Shown in pieces: positions 44,160 to 53,141 of a stretch of 64,000 nucleotides of DNA. The notes beneath the pieces were generated by a model. It worked only from the letters and a program-made list of their open reading frames with translations. It made no database searches and was not told the DNA's origin. Source of the stretch: Photorhabdus cinerea (GTDB lineage: Bacteria; Pseudomonadota; Gammaproteobacteria; Enterobacterales; Enterobacteriaceae). Numbering within the stretch: position 1 is the stretch's first letter; each line of letters opens with the position of its first letter. Both the position numbers and the translations under genes were made by a program. The stretch is taken from assembly GCF_011189575.1 (NCBI RefSeq), contig NZ_PUJW01000012.1:1-64000 (forward strand), given 5' to 3'.

Positions 44160-45050
44160 ATGCCTTGGATACAACTTCGATTAAATACCACAGGACAGCT
44201 AGCTGAATCCCTAGGAGATAATCTGATGGAAAGTGGAGCAGTATCAGTCACTTTTCAGGACAGCCACGATAACCCTGTATTCGAGCCCCTGCCAGGTGAA
44301 ACCCGTTTGTGGGGAGATACAGACGTCATCGGGCTTTATGATGCTGAAACTGATATGAAAGCAGTTATCCGCCAACTTGAACAAGTTCCCCTACTGGGTA
44401 AAGGATTTGTTCATAAAATTGAGCAACTGGAAGATAAAGACTGGGAACGCGAATGGATGGATAACTTCCACCCAATGCGTTTTGGTGACCGTCTTTGGAT
44501 CTGTCCAAGCTGGCGTGACATTCCTGATCCTAATGCTGTCAATGTCATGCTAGACCCTGGGCTGGCTTTTGGTACAGGTACCCATCCAACTACATCATTA
44601 TGTCTTCAATGGCTGGATGGCCTTAATCTAGAGGGTAAAACCATCATTGATTTTGGTTGCGGCTCCGGCATATTGGCAATTGCTGCATTAAAACTCGGTG
44701 CAGCGCACGCTATTGGCATAGATATCGATCCACAAGCCATTCAAGCTAGCCGAGATAACGCAGAGCGTAACGGCGTTCTGGAGCGTTTAACACTATATCT
44801 GGCGAAAGATCAACCAAACAATCTTGAATCTGACGTAGTAATTGCTAATATTCTGGCAGGCCCCTTACGTGAGCTTGCCCCTGTAATTGGTGCATTACCA
44901 AAATCGGGGGGGCTGTTAGGATTATCTGGTGTGTTAGCAAGTCAGGCAGAAAGTGTTATTCAAGCCTATACTGATAAATTCACGATAGATCCTGTTGCGG
45001 AACAAGAAGAGTGGTGTCGGATATCTGGGGTAAAAATAGTAACAAATTAA
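44160..45050 (+). CDS. prmA: ribosomal protein L11 methyltransferase
   Basis: 296 aa (E. coli 293). An N-terminal L11-binding domain, then the SAM-binding Rossmann domain with DPGLAFGTGTHPTTSLCLQ, IDFGCGSGILAIAALKLGA and VIANILAGPLRELA. Trimethylates L11 at several amino groups. It follows panF, as in E. coli. Confidence 0.98.
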   Translation: MPWIQLRLNTTGQLAESLGDNLMESGAVSVTFQDSHDNPVFEPLPGETRLWGDTDVIGLYDAETDMKAVIRQLEQVPLLGKGFVHKIEQLEDKDWEREWMDNFHPMRFGDRLWICPSWRDIPDPNAVNVMLDPGLAFGTGTHPTTSLCLQWLDGLNLEGKTIIDFGCGSGILAIAALKLGAAHAIGIDIDPQAIQASRDNAERNGVLERLTLYLAKDQPNNLESDVVIANILAGPLRELAPVIGALPKSGGLLGLSGVLASQAESVIQAYTDKFTIDPVAEQEEWCRISGVKIVTN

Positions 45051-45263
45051 AATTATTTTATTTTGTTATGATAAATAAGAGTAACTTTTGATCACTTACT
45101 GGTGGTAATCCGTGCTATCAGAAAACTTACTGATAGAAAAATCTTAAGTGGTAAACTTTACCAATAACATATAACACCATGTTATTTATGAATAATTATA
45201 TTTACTCCAGAATAAAAGCTGGAAAAAAGTTGTAACAAATGTCGATTTGCTCAAAGTTTGGCC

Positions 45264-45300
45264 TTTCATATTTTGCGAAAAATGCGTAATATACGCGCCC
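45264..45300 (+). promoter_or_regulatory. dusB-fis promoter with GC-rich discriminator
   Basis: A -35 candidate TTTCAT (45264-45269) and a -10 TAATAT (45287-45292) are spaced by exactly 17 bp. The following bases ACGCGCCC form a GC-rich discriminator, the feature that makes the E. coli fis promoter sensitive to ppGpp and initiating-CTP level. The stretch AATATACGCGCCCTTGCAG recalls the E. coli promoter. Confidence 0.8.
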
Positions 45301-45334
45301 TTGCAGTCACAGTATGGCCACTCTTTTTTCGTCT

Positions 45335-46300
45335 ATGCGTATCGGACAATACCAGCTGAAAAACTGTCTTATTGCGGCCCCAATGGCTGGCATAACCGAC
45401 CGTCCATTTCGGTCACTATGCTATGCAATGGGTGCGGGAATGGCAGTATCGGAAATGCTTTCTTCCAATCCACAAGTTTGGAAGACAGACAAATCTCGGC
45501 TGCGTATGGTTCACAGTGACGAACCGGGAATTCGTTCCGTGCAAATTGCCGGTAATGATCCAGATGAGATGGCAGCAGCAGCGAAAATTAACGTCGCTAA
45601 TGGTGCTCAAATCATTGATATCAACATGGGGTGCCCAGCCAAGAAAGTGAATCGTAAGTTGGCAGGTTCAGCTTTACTGCGTTACCCGGAATTGGTCGAA
45701 AAGATCCTTTCCACTGTTGTAAACGCAGTAGATGTTCCTGTTACGCTGAAAATTCGCACTGGATGGTCGCCAGAAGAACGAAACTGTGTAAAAATTGCCC
45801 AATTGGCCGAGCATTGTGGTATTCAGGCTCTAACGATTCACGGCAGGACTCGTGCCTGTCTGTTTAACGGAGAAGCGGAGTATGACAATATTCGGACAGT
45901 TAAGCAGACTGTTGCCATCCCGGTTATTGCCAATGGTGACATTACTGACCCGCTTAAGGCCAGAGCAGTGCTTGAATACACTGGGGCTGATGCCCTAATG
46001 ATAGGCCGCGCTGCTCAGGGAAGACCCTGGATCTTCCGGGAAATCCAGCACTATCTGGAAACAGGGGAACTGCTGCCACCGATGCCAATTGGCGAAGTGC
46101 AGCGTTTAATGAACGAGCATATACGGGAATTGCACGACTTTTATGGTCCAGGCAAGGGAGCCCGTATCGCACGTAAGCATGTATCTTGGTATCTCCGGGA
46201 ACATGCTCCTGATGACCAGTTCCGGCGCACATTCAACACCATAGAGGATGCCAGCGAACAGCTGGAGGTGTTGAAGGCATATTTCGAAAATTTTGCGTAA
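45335..46300 (+). CDS. dusB: tRNA-dihydrouridine synthase B
   Basis: 321 aa from MRIGQYQLKNC, equal to E. coli DusB; ATG 45314 would add seven residues and sits too close to the promoter. FMN-dependent TIM barrel: APMAGITDRPFRSLC, INMGCPAKKVNRKLAGSALL with the catalytic Cys, TIHGRTRACLFNGEAEY, ANGDITDP, IGRAAQGRPWIF. Reduces U to dihydrouridine at position 17 of tRNA. It shares its transcript with fis, which overlaps its end in the DNA. Confidence 0.97.
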   Translation: MRIGQYQLKNCLIAAPMAGITDRPFRSLCYAMGAGMAVSEMLSSNPQVWKTDKSRLRMVHSDEPGIRSVQIAGNDPDEMAAAAKINVANGAQIIDINMGCPAKKVNRKLAGSALLRYPELVEKILSTVVNAVDVPVTLKIRTGWSPEERNCVKIAQLAEHCGIQALTIHGRTRACLFNGEAEYDNIRTVKQTVAIPVIANGDITDPLKARAVLEYTGADALMIGRAAQGRPWIFREIQHYLETGELLPPMPIGEVQRLMNEHIRELHDFYGPGKGARIARKHVSWYLREHAPDDQFRRTFNTIEDASEQLEVLKAYFENFA

Positions 46301-46325
46301 TATAAAGAAAAGAGCTGACAGAACT

Positions 46326-46622
46326 ATGTTCGAACAACGCGTAAATTCTGACGTACTAACCGTTGCTACTGTAAATTCACAAGATCAGGTAACTCAAAAG
46401 CCTTTGCGTGACTCAGTTAAACAAGCACTGAAGAACTATTTTGCTCAACTGAATGGTCAAGATGTTAATGACCTGTATGAGTTGGTACTGGCTGAAGTGG
46501 AACAACCATTGTTGGACATGGTGATGCAATACACCCGTGGCAACCAAACACGAGCTGCTCTGATGATGGGCATCAACCGTGGTACACTGCGTAAGAAATT
46601 GAAAAAATATGGTATGAACTGA
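46326..46622 (+). CDS. fis: Fis, nucleoid-associated factor for inversion stimulation
   Basis: 98 aa from MFEQRVNSDVLTVATVN, the length and start of E. coli Fis. The N-terminal beta-hairpin is followed by four helices with the C-terminal helix-turn-helix TRAALMMGINRGTLRKKLKKYGMN. Fis bends DNA, activates rRNA promoters and shapes the nucleoid; in E. coli it is controlled by growth rate through the dusB promoter. Confidence 0.99.
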   Translation: MFEQRVNSDVLTVATVNSQDQVTQKPLRDSVKQALKNYFAQLNGQDVNDLYELVLAEVEQPLLDMVMQYTRGNQTRAALMMGINRGTLRKKLKKYGMN

Positions 46623-46641
46623 TAGAAATCAGTTAACTTAC

Positions 46642-46681
46642 TAAAAAAAGACACTTTTACTTTGTTGAAGTGTCTTTTTTT
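46642..46681 (+). terminator. rho-independent terminator after fis
   Basis: Stem AAAGACACTT (about 46647-46656) pairs with AAGTGTCTTT (from 46668), 11-base loop, followed by T residues. A-rich on the other side too, so it could act in both directions. Confidence 0.85.
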
Positions 46682-46784
46682 GCTGCCTGTTATATACAGC
46701 AGAAGGAGCCACAGGATATAAAATCTTTATCTATTCTACTAACTGTTCTGTTCACTCATGATTCGAAGTTCTCCTGACATCAGG

Positions 46785-47948
46785 TCATTCCGTCATTGAC
46801 CGGTTATTTCCGGATTTCACCAGCATCAAATAATTACTTACCGCTAGCAATAAAATAAAACAACCACAACATACCAAGACAACACCGAGACGTTGGCTCC
46901 ATCCCGTCAGCATCAAACCACCACCCAACAGCAAATAATATAGTAAGCCCAATAATGCTCCTGCCGTTCCCAATCTATCCGTATAATTAATCAATGCAGA
47001 AGCTAGGATGTTAGGAATTGCAATTCCGTAGGCCACAACAATCAAAATCATAGGCAAGATAAACAACCAGCTAGCTTCCATAGCCATTATCAGTCCTCCC
47101 CCAATAAGAACAATGACAGAAGAAAGCAACACTAAATTTGATGAATTCCATTCTTTTTTCAGCAAGAATTTATTCGACCAAGCACCAATGCCTACTCCCA
47201 ATGCTAAAAATAATCCCGTGTAACCAAACATCTCAGGAGAGAATCCTAACCGCTCAAAATTAAATGGAGCTAATTGATAATAGCTAAACAAACACAAGTT
47301 AAAGAGCGCTATCAGTAAAGCACTGCGCCAAATTGTTACATCCTTAAACATGATAATTAAAGTATTTGTTAGCGGTACTTTCGTCACTACCGCAGGGCGA
47401 GTTTCAGGTAAATGAATGACAGACCAGCCTGATAATAATACCGCGAGTAAAGACAAACCAAAAAAGACGCCTTTATATCCCCAGAAGTGTACCAAAATAG
47501 AACCACTTATCATGCCAATTGCCGGGCTGACTGCCAAGGCTATTCCCATGACAGAAAACACCCGAGCTAATTCACTTCCCTGGTAAGAATCTCTCAGCAT
47601 TGTTTGAGTCCCTACCGAGCCTACGGCAGCACCAAACGCAGATAACATTCTGGCGGCCAGTAATAACTCAAACTGGCTGCTGAGTAATGCCATTAGCGAA
47701 GCACCGCTATAGAGTAACAACCCACCCAACAGCGTTGGCCGTCTGCCTATGAGATCGCACATACACCCCCAAACGACCATGCCGATAGCAAATGCGAAAA
47801 AATACAAAGATAGAGTTTGAGCGGCCTGCTCGGCACTCACTTTAAATTCCTTTGCGATATTGGTTAATGCCGGGCTATAGATAGTTTCTACAATTTGTGG
47901 AAACATCATCAGCGCTGTTGCCAGCGCAAGTCCAGGTTTACGTTGCAT
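46785..47948 (-). CDS. MFS multidrug efflux-type transporter (Bcr/CflA-like)
   Basis: 387 aa, 12 predicted helices. Bcr/CflA-type features: ALMMFPQIVETIYSPALTNIAKEF at the start, motif A region DLIGRRPTLLGGLLLYSG, and QTMLRDSYQG after helix 4. Likely proton-driven export of a toxic small molecule. Divergent from an AraC regulator 104 bp away, a pairing like nimT/nimR in E. coli, so the regulator probably controls it. Substrate unknown. Confidence 0.85.
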   Translation of the reverse strand: MQRKPGLALATALMMFPQIVETIYSPALTNIAKEFKVSAEQAAQTLSLYFFAFAIGMVVWGCMCDLIGRRPTLLGGLLLYSGASLMALLSSQFELLLAARMLSAFGAAVGSVGTQTMLRDSYQGSELARVFSVMGIALAVSPAIGMISGSILVHFWGYKGVFFGLSLLAVLLSGWSVIHLPETRPAVVTKVPLTNTLIIMFKDVTIWRSALLIALFNLCLFSYYQLAPFNFERLGFSPEMFGYTGLFLALGVGIGAWSNKFLLKKEWNSSNLVLLSSVIVLIGGGLIMAMEASWLFILPMILIVVAYGIAIPNILASALINYTDRLGTAGALLGLLYYLLLGGGLMLTGWSQRLGVVLVCCGCFILLLAVSNYLMLVKSGNNRSMTE

Positions 47949-48051
47949 TGTGTTTTTATTAATCGGTTAGACAATAAAACGTAAATTAGCATGCTCTCAA
48001 TTGTCGTATTACAATAATAAAGACAATTTATTTATTAAATAGGACATAAAG

Positions 48052-48831
48052 ATGGCATGGCTTTCCCGTGATGATAGTTTTGATCCTGATAGCCTTGGCG
48101 TACCGGTAGTGGGGATTGCAGCTGAACTAGGTCAGCATGACTCAAGATTTCATCAACATGAGATGGGGCAATTATTATTTACCCAGCAAGGATGTATTAA
48201 TATTACCCTGGCAGATCGCTTATGCATACTTCCACCAACTCGGGTTGCCTGGATTCCACCACGTATTATTCATAGAGCAGAGATAAAAGAATCCGTCGGG
48301 TATCGCTCGATTTACCTAGATGTAAATCAGATCGGATGTTTAGCAGAAAACGTTGAGGTATTGGAAGTTACACCTGTGTTACGTGCAGTATTAGAGCGAA
48401 TAGCACTGTCTCCTTTCAATACAGATTGGTTAGATGGACCTGCGGCTAACCTGTTGGCCGTTTGTCTTGACGAAATCCATCTGGCAAAGAGAGAGCCTAC
48501 ATTATTACCACTCCCTTTCGATCGTCGTTTATCCTGCATTCCTATGACCACACTGCCACCACCGCTCAAAATACTGGCAATGAATATCGGTGCAAGTGAG
48601 AAAACCATCAGTCGGATATTTCGCCGGGAAACAGGACTCAATTATCAGCAGTGGCGACAACAATGGCGTTTGATCAAATCTATCGAATTACTGGCAAAAC
48701 AAGGTAATTTGTCATCTGTTGCTAATGAATTAGAATTTGCCAGTGATAGTGCTTTTGCAATATTTTTCAAGAAAATGACCGGTCGATCACCAAGGGAATA
48801 TATGTCTGCTTATAAGGAACGTAATTATTGA
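48052..48831 (+). CDS. AraC-family transcriptional regulator
   Basis: 259 aa. An N-terminal cupin-like sensor (HQHEMGQLLFTQQGCINITLADRLCILPPTRVAWIPP), and a C-terminal AraC double helix-turn-helix (about 165-257): NIGASEKTISRIFRRETG and LSSVANELEFASDSAFAIFFKKMTGRSPREY. The sensor resembles NimR-type regulators. It should activate or repress the divergent exporter from the shared 104 bp. Confidence 0.88.
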   Translation: MAWLSRDDSFDPDSLGVPVVGIAAELGQHDSRFHQHEMGQLLFTQQGCINITLADRLCILPPTRVAWIPPRIIHRAEIKESVGYRSIYLDVNQIGCLAENVEVLEVTPVLRAVLERIALSPFNTDWLDGPAANLLAVCLDEIHLAKREPTLLPLPFDRRLSCIPMTTLPPPLKILAMNIGASEKTISRIFRRETGLNYQQWRQQWRLIKSIELLAKQGNLSSVANELEFASDSAFAIFFKKMTGRSPREYMSAYKERNY

Positions 48832-48841
48832 AATAATATAC

Positions 48842-48895
48842 AAAAATTGCCGACATCAAAATAATTATTCACCATATGAATATAGATGCCGGCAA
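48842..48895 (-). terminator. terminator of pirAB
   Basis: On the minus strand an 11-bp stem with one mismatch (48885-48895 with 48847-48857) encloses a 27-base loop that contains an inner inverted repeat, followed by TTTTT. It lies about 75 bp past the pirB stop. Confidence 0.6.
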
Positions 48896-48971
48896 ATGTA
48901 TCAGATAAAGAAGATAATTAAATAAAAGCTAATAACATTCTACGCACATAAAATATACTTGTTAAAAGCTA

Positions 48972-50231
48972 TTATTTTTCATCGTCATTTATCAGCTGAT
49001 AAGATACAGCAATATTTGCTGCCTGACGAGCTAATGGACTGTAATCACTGGACAAATATATCCCCGCAATATAGTGGCTTTCACCAACATAAAACTTCCT
49101 ATATCGAGATGTTCCAGGCGAGCCCAATGACAATGAACGACCATCATTCAAAGTAAAGACCGCTTGATCAACAGCACCATTGCCCCATACTTCCAAACTG
49201 GTAATTCGACTACCATTCAGAGAAATAGATGACGTCTCATCAGATATTGTACCTAATTGATGGCGACTACTATCATCAAATACAACTGTCAGCCCTCCTA
49301 CCCTCGCAGCCCCTCCAATACGCACAATATGTCCCGTTAACGAATCTATTTTTCTTCTTTTTCCTCCATTAAGAGCTGGTTTGAGAGGTGGAGTCATATC
49401 TTTCTCTGGCGTCAATGCCTGAATTCTGGCTTTTGCTGTTTGACGGTCAAAGAAAGTAGAATAACTTAAAACATCAACATAGATTCTATTATTTACAGAC
49501 TCAGCTTCACTTAATTTATCCCAAATACTGATATATTCAATTCCATGTAAACGACAGTGACCATGAACAGACATCACATTATTTGCAACAGTGTCAGCAG
49601 TCGAGTTATTAAGAGCATCATTAAGCTCTCTATCATATATATTATTAATATAACTATTAGCCTGTTCTACCGTCTTCTTAATTAACCCTCGGACTTTTTC
49701 AATGTCAATATTACTAAGCCCAATTTCATCTTTTCTCTCTAAACCAGTAACCCAATATGTTATCTGCATCATAACCGTAGTAGAAAACATGGGTAATATC
49801 TGATAGTTAACATCATCCGAAAAATTATTAAATTTTTTGTGATAACCATCTATATTTTCTGCCAGGTTATTAAAAGCACTCCTCGCTTCTTCTGATCCAG
49901 GATGCTTATCAAGCAGATCAGCAACGGTTGCCATCCGCTCTTGTATATAGGCAATGTCACCAGCAAGGATACCTTTAATCGTCTTTAACGCAGACTCCTC
50001 TATCATCCTTTCAATTTGTTTGACAATCCCTTCCCATATATTTTCTTTCGATTGAGGCCAGAATAAACCGACTAAAAAAGATATAGCAGGGCCAACTGAA
50101 GGTATAAAAGATATTCCCCCTATGATTGCATTTTTTACAATGTCAGTAACATCCCACTCTAATGCACTCGTTTTTACAGCATATTCATTAGCCACAATAG
50201 TTCTTATATCTAAAACATTTTCTGTCTGCAT
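48972..50231 (-). CDS. pirB: PirB, insecticidal binary toxin component
   Basis: 419 aa from MQTENVLDIRT (the frame opens 5 codons earlier at 50246; GAAGGG precedes this ATG). The length and sequence fit Photorhabdus PirB. The N-terminal 240 residues are helical with a hydrophobic hairpin (AIIGGISFIPSVGPAISFLVG), resembling domain I of Cry pore-forming toxins; a linker GGKRRKI is followed by a beta-rich domain (GHIVRIGGAARVGGLTVVFD ... SLEVWGNGAVDQAVFTLNDG) comparable to Cry domain II. PirA and PirB are both needed to kill mosquito and caterpillar larvae, and the homologous Vibrio PirAB causes shrimp necrosis disease. 29 bp after pirA. No signal peptide, as in Cry-like toxins. Confidence 0.93.
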   Translation of the reverse strand: MQTENVLDIRTIVANEYAVKTSALEWDVTDIVKNAIIGGISFIPSVGPAISFLVGLFWPQSKENIWEGIVKQIERMIEESALKTIKGILAGDIAYIQERMATVADLLDKHPGSEEARSAFNNLAENIDGYHKKFNNFSDDVNYQILPMFSTTVMMQITYWVTGLERKDEIGLSNIDIEKVRGLIKKTVEQANSYINNIYDRELNDALNNSTADTVANNVMSVHGHCRLHGIEYISIWDKLSEAESVNNRIYVDVLSYSTFFDRQTAKARIQALTPEKDMTPPLKPALNGGKRRKIDSLTGHIVRIGGAARVGGLTVVFDDSSRHQLGTISDETSSISLNGSRITSLEVWGNGAVDQAVFTLNDGRSLSLGSPGTSRYRKFYVGESHYIAGIYLSSDYSPLARQAANIAVSYQLINDDEK

Positions 50232-50260
50232 AATGAAACCCTTCAATCAAGATAAGATGT

Positions 50261-50662
50261 TTAAACCAAATTTGCCGTAACATAAGCAACTTTATCCGTG
50301 TTATTATAGATAACGAATTTACTATAATAAAAAGAGTTACTAGGCACGTTTAATACCTTATCTTCTCCTAATCCTACATCTATAGAACCAGACTCAAACC
50401 ATTCAGAGGTAAAACTATGAGACCAGTAAAATTTAGCCGTAACACTATTCGCTAGCCCTGTATTTACAACTCTCAGAGATTGTCTAGACTCTGGAATTAC
50501 TGGTGTATCTATTCTAAATACTTCCACACTAGCATGAGGTGATATAGTCAGATCATTCAAAGGACCAACTGCATTAAAACCTTTATATACTGGAACAGGA
50601 GAATTAGAATAAACTTCTGCTTTCTGTTCATCTGAATCAACAACAATGGTTATTCTAGACAT
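50261..50662 (-). CDS. pirA: PirA, insecticidal binary toxin component
   Basis: 133 aa from ATG 50662, which has GAGGAAAG at a good distance; ATG 50677 would give 138 aa, the longer form. All-beta sandwich related to Cry domain III: MSRITIVVDSDEQKAEVYSN, VYKGFNAVGPLNDLTISPHA, AKFYWSHSFTSEWFE. Proposed to bind the gut-cell receptor/sugar while PirB forms the pore. First gene of the pirAB operon, on the minus strand. No ERIC-like repeat was recognised upstream. Confidence 0.93.
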   Translation of the reverse strand: MSRITIVVDSDEQKAEVYSNSPVPVYKGFNAVGPLNDLTISPHASVEVFRIDTPVIPESRQSLRVVNTGLANSVTAKFYWSHSFTSEWFESGSIDVGLGEDKVLNVPSNSFYYSKFVIYNNTDKVAYVTANLV

Positions 50663-51663
50663 ATTTACTTTCCTCATTAAAATTTAAATAAAACTCACTC
50701 AACTTACATATAAATATTTTCAAAACACAGTATTACCACTTAATTAAAGGCACTCTTTAACCAGCATAGAACCACTATTAATTTTGAAACTTAATTCCCT
50801 GATTATTATGTGGACTTCACATATCACAATAACTCACCAGAACATTAAAATATCCATATTATAGGTCAATCATTAATGATGGTATATCTGAAACAAATCG
50901 CAATGATATAAAACTATAGCAGAGATATAGTTTGTGTCAACACCATGCTTTAATGAAATCACTATTATTTAGGAAATATTAAAATCATACGAGACACAAA
51001 CAATATATAAAAAAACATTAAAATTATTACCATTATGTTATTCACCTGAATTTACAATATTAACATTGGTTACTAAAGTGTTATATAATTCTATTTCTCA
51101 CTTTATAAATTTAACTTTATTTAGAGAACGATAATAATCCACTTGCAATATTTAAATGATAATAAATAAAACAGCCCAGTATCATAGAAATATATTTACA
51201 TTATATCCACATTAACAGTGTTATTATTTAAAATTAATTATATCTTCTACACAATAATATTTTTAAAACCATTCTATTTCTGATAATAGAAAATTAACTT
51301 AATGGCAAAATAATTTTAACCATTCAAATATGCTGATACAATTAATTGGCTTCTAATTACTCCACCAATAAACTATATCGCTCAAAATATGACGAAAAAA
51401 CATAGAAGGGCATCACATTTGTACTTATATTTTAGATATTGCCGGTCGGGAAGCTTAAAACATTCTGCCAGCTCAACGCCTTTTGCATTTAAATGAGAGC
51501 AGCTTTCAAAGCATTTGGGGCCACACTAGTTGCCCTAGCCCCAGATAATGCCAAACTTAAAACATTATTTATGGCGTCTTCACCTTGGGAGAAAGCATCT
51601 TTCCAGCACTACAAGGATAATCAACCATCTGATATTCCTTTCATTGCGAAAAAGAATATGTCT
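50663..51663. other. AT-rich 1-kb region upstream of pirAB without a convincing gene
   Basis: 1,001 bp, strongly AT-rich through most of 50680-51420. It should carry the pirAB promoter near its left end. A weak open frame at 51493-51705 (start MRAAFKAFGATLVALAPDNA) runs into the 3' end of livF on the other strand and has no ribosome site; it may be a gene fragment. Nothing else is supported. Confidence 0.5.
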
Positions 51664-52365
51664 CTATCCCCCCAAATACGCATTTCTCACAGCTTCATTA
51701 GTTAGTAATGCAGAACCACTGTCTTCCAGTACAATCTTACCGTTTTCTAGTACATATCCCCGGTCAGCCAGTTTTAGCGCCTGATTTGCATTCTGCTCAA
51801 CCAGAAAGATTGTCATTCCCTCTTCCCGCAACTGCTGAATAGTATCGAAAATCTGTATGATAATTATCGGTGCCAGCCCCAATGAAGGTTCATCCAGTAA
51901 CAATAACTGTGGCTGGCTCATCAAAGCGCGACCAATTGCCAACATTTGCTGTTCACCGCCAGACATCGTTCCAGCCCGTTGGCTGCGTCTTTCCTGTAAG
52001 CGAGGAAATAAGCCATAAACCCGTTCAATACGCTGCTGATATTGCGTTTTGTCAGCAAAAAAACCGCCCATTACCAAATTTTCCTCCACCATCATACGGG
52101 CAAATATTCTGCGTCCTTCTGGAACAATAGCAATGTCTTCACGCATAATACGCGCTGTCGGCCATTGAGTGACATCCTTGCCTCGAAAAATAATGGCACC
52201 TTCCGTCGCTCTGGGTGCACCACATAATGTACTGAGCAAGGTTGTTTTTCCCGCACCATTTGCACCTATCAGAGTGACGATTTCTCCCTGCTGAATATTC
52301 AAGCTAACCTGATGCAGCGCCTGAATTTTTCCATAATGGGCAGATACCTGCTTAAATTCCAACAT
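51664..52365 (-). CDS. livF: LivF, ATPase of the branched-chain amino acid transporter
   Basis: 233 aa (E. coli 237). ABC ATPase: Walker A GANGAGKTTLLSTLCG, signature MSGGEQQMLAIGRAL, Walker B LLLLDEPSLGLAP, switch region FLVEQNANQAL. Pairs with LivG. Last gene of livKHMGF, 2 bp after livG. Confidence 0.98.
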   Translation of the reverse strand: MLEFKQVSAHYGKIQALHQVSLNIQQGEIVTLIGANGAGKTTLLSTLCGAPRATEGAIIFRGKDVTQWPTARIMREDIAIVPEGRRIFARMMVEENLVMGGFFADKTQYQQRIERVYGLFPRLQERRSQRAGTMSGGEQQMLAIGRALMSQPQLLLLDEPSLGLAPIIIIQIFDTIQQLREEGMTIFLVEQNANQALKLADRGYVLENGKIVLEDSGSALLTNEAVRNAYLGG

Positions 52366-52367
52366 GA

Positions 52368-53141
52368 TTAATACACCTCACCCAGATATGCCCGGATAAC
52401 ATCCGGATTATTACGAATCTCTTCTGGCCGTCCTTGTGCCAAAGGTATTCCCTGATTAACAACATAAATGCGATCTGAAATTCCCATTACCAACTTCATA
52501 TCGTGCTCAATCAGTAAAACAGAAACCTGATGATATTTTCTTAGTCCATCAATCAAGGCATTAAGTTCCTCTGTCTCTTTTGGGTTCAAACCCGCCGCTG
52601 GCTCATCCATCATTAGAACTTCGGGACGTGTCACCATACAGCGTGCAATTTCCAAACGCCGTTGCTGACCATATGCCAGATTACCTGCCAGTCTATTTGC
52701 CAGTGATAATAAACCAATCCGCTTCAACCAAATTACTGCCCGATCTACAGCCTCAGATTCTGCACGGCAGAATGCTGGCGTTTTAAAAAGCCCGGCCAGG
52801 AGACTACTTTTCAAATGCTGATGCTGCGCTACCAATAGATTTTCAATCACGGTCATTTCACGGAACAATCGTACATGCTGGAATGTTCTAACCACTCCCA
52901 TACGGGCAATTTCCTGCCCAGATAACCCTTCCAGATGTTTTTCCCGCAATTTTATGGTTCCGCTAGTCGGACGGTAAAACCCGGTCAAACAATTAAAGAT
53001 CGTGGTTTTTCCTGCACCATTAGGCCCAATGAGAGAGACAATTTCACCCTGATTAAGTAGCAGAGCAACATTGTTGACAGCCAGCAAACCACCGAAGCGC
53101 ATGGTCAGATCAGAAACCCGCAACAATGATGTTGCACTCAT
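52368..53141 (-). CDS. livG: LivG, ATPase of the branched-chain amino acid transporter
   Basis: 257 aa (E. coli 255). Walker A GPNGAGKTTIFNCLTG, Q-loop FQHVRLFREM, signature AYGQQRRLEIARCM, Walker B VLMMDEPAAGLNP, switch His LLIEHDMKLVM. Its ATG overlaps the livM stop by 4 bp. Confidence 0.98.
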   Translation of the reverse strand: MSATSLLRVSDLTMRFGGLLAVNNVALLLNQGEIVSLIGPNGAGKTTIFNCLTGFYRPTSGTIKLREKHLEGLSGQEIARMGVVRTFQHVRLFREMTVIENLLVAQHQHLKSSLLAGLFKTPAFCRAESEAVDRAVIWLKRIGLLSLANRLAGNLAYGQQRRLEIARCMVTRPEVLMMDEPAAGLNPKETEELNALIDGLRKYHQVSVLLIEHDMKLVMGISDRIYVVNQGIPLAQGRPEEIRNNPDVIRAYLGEVY

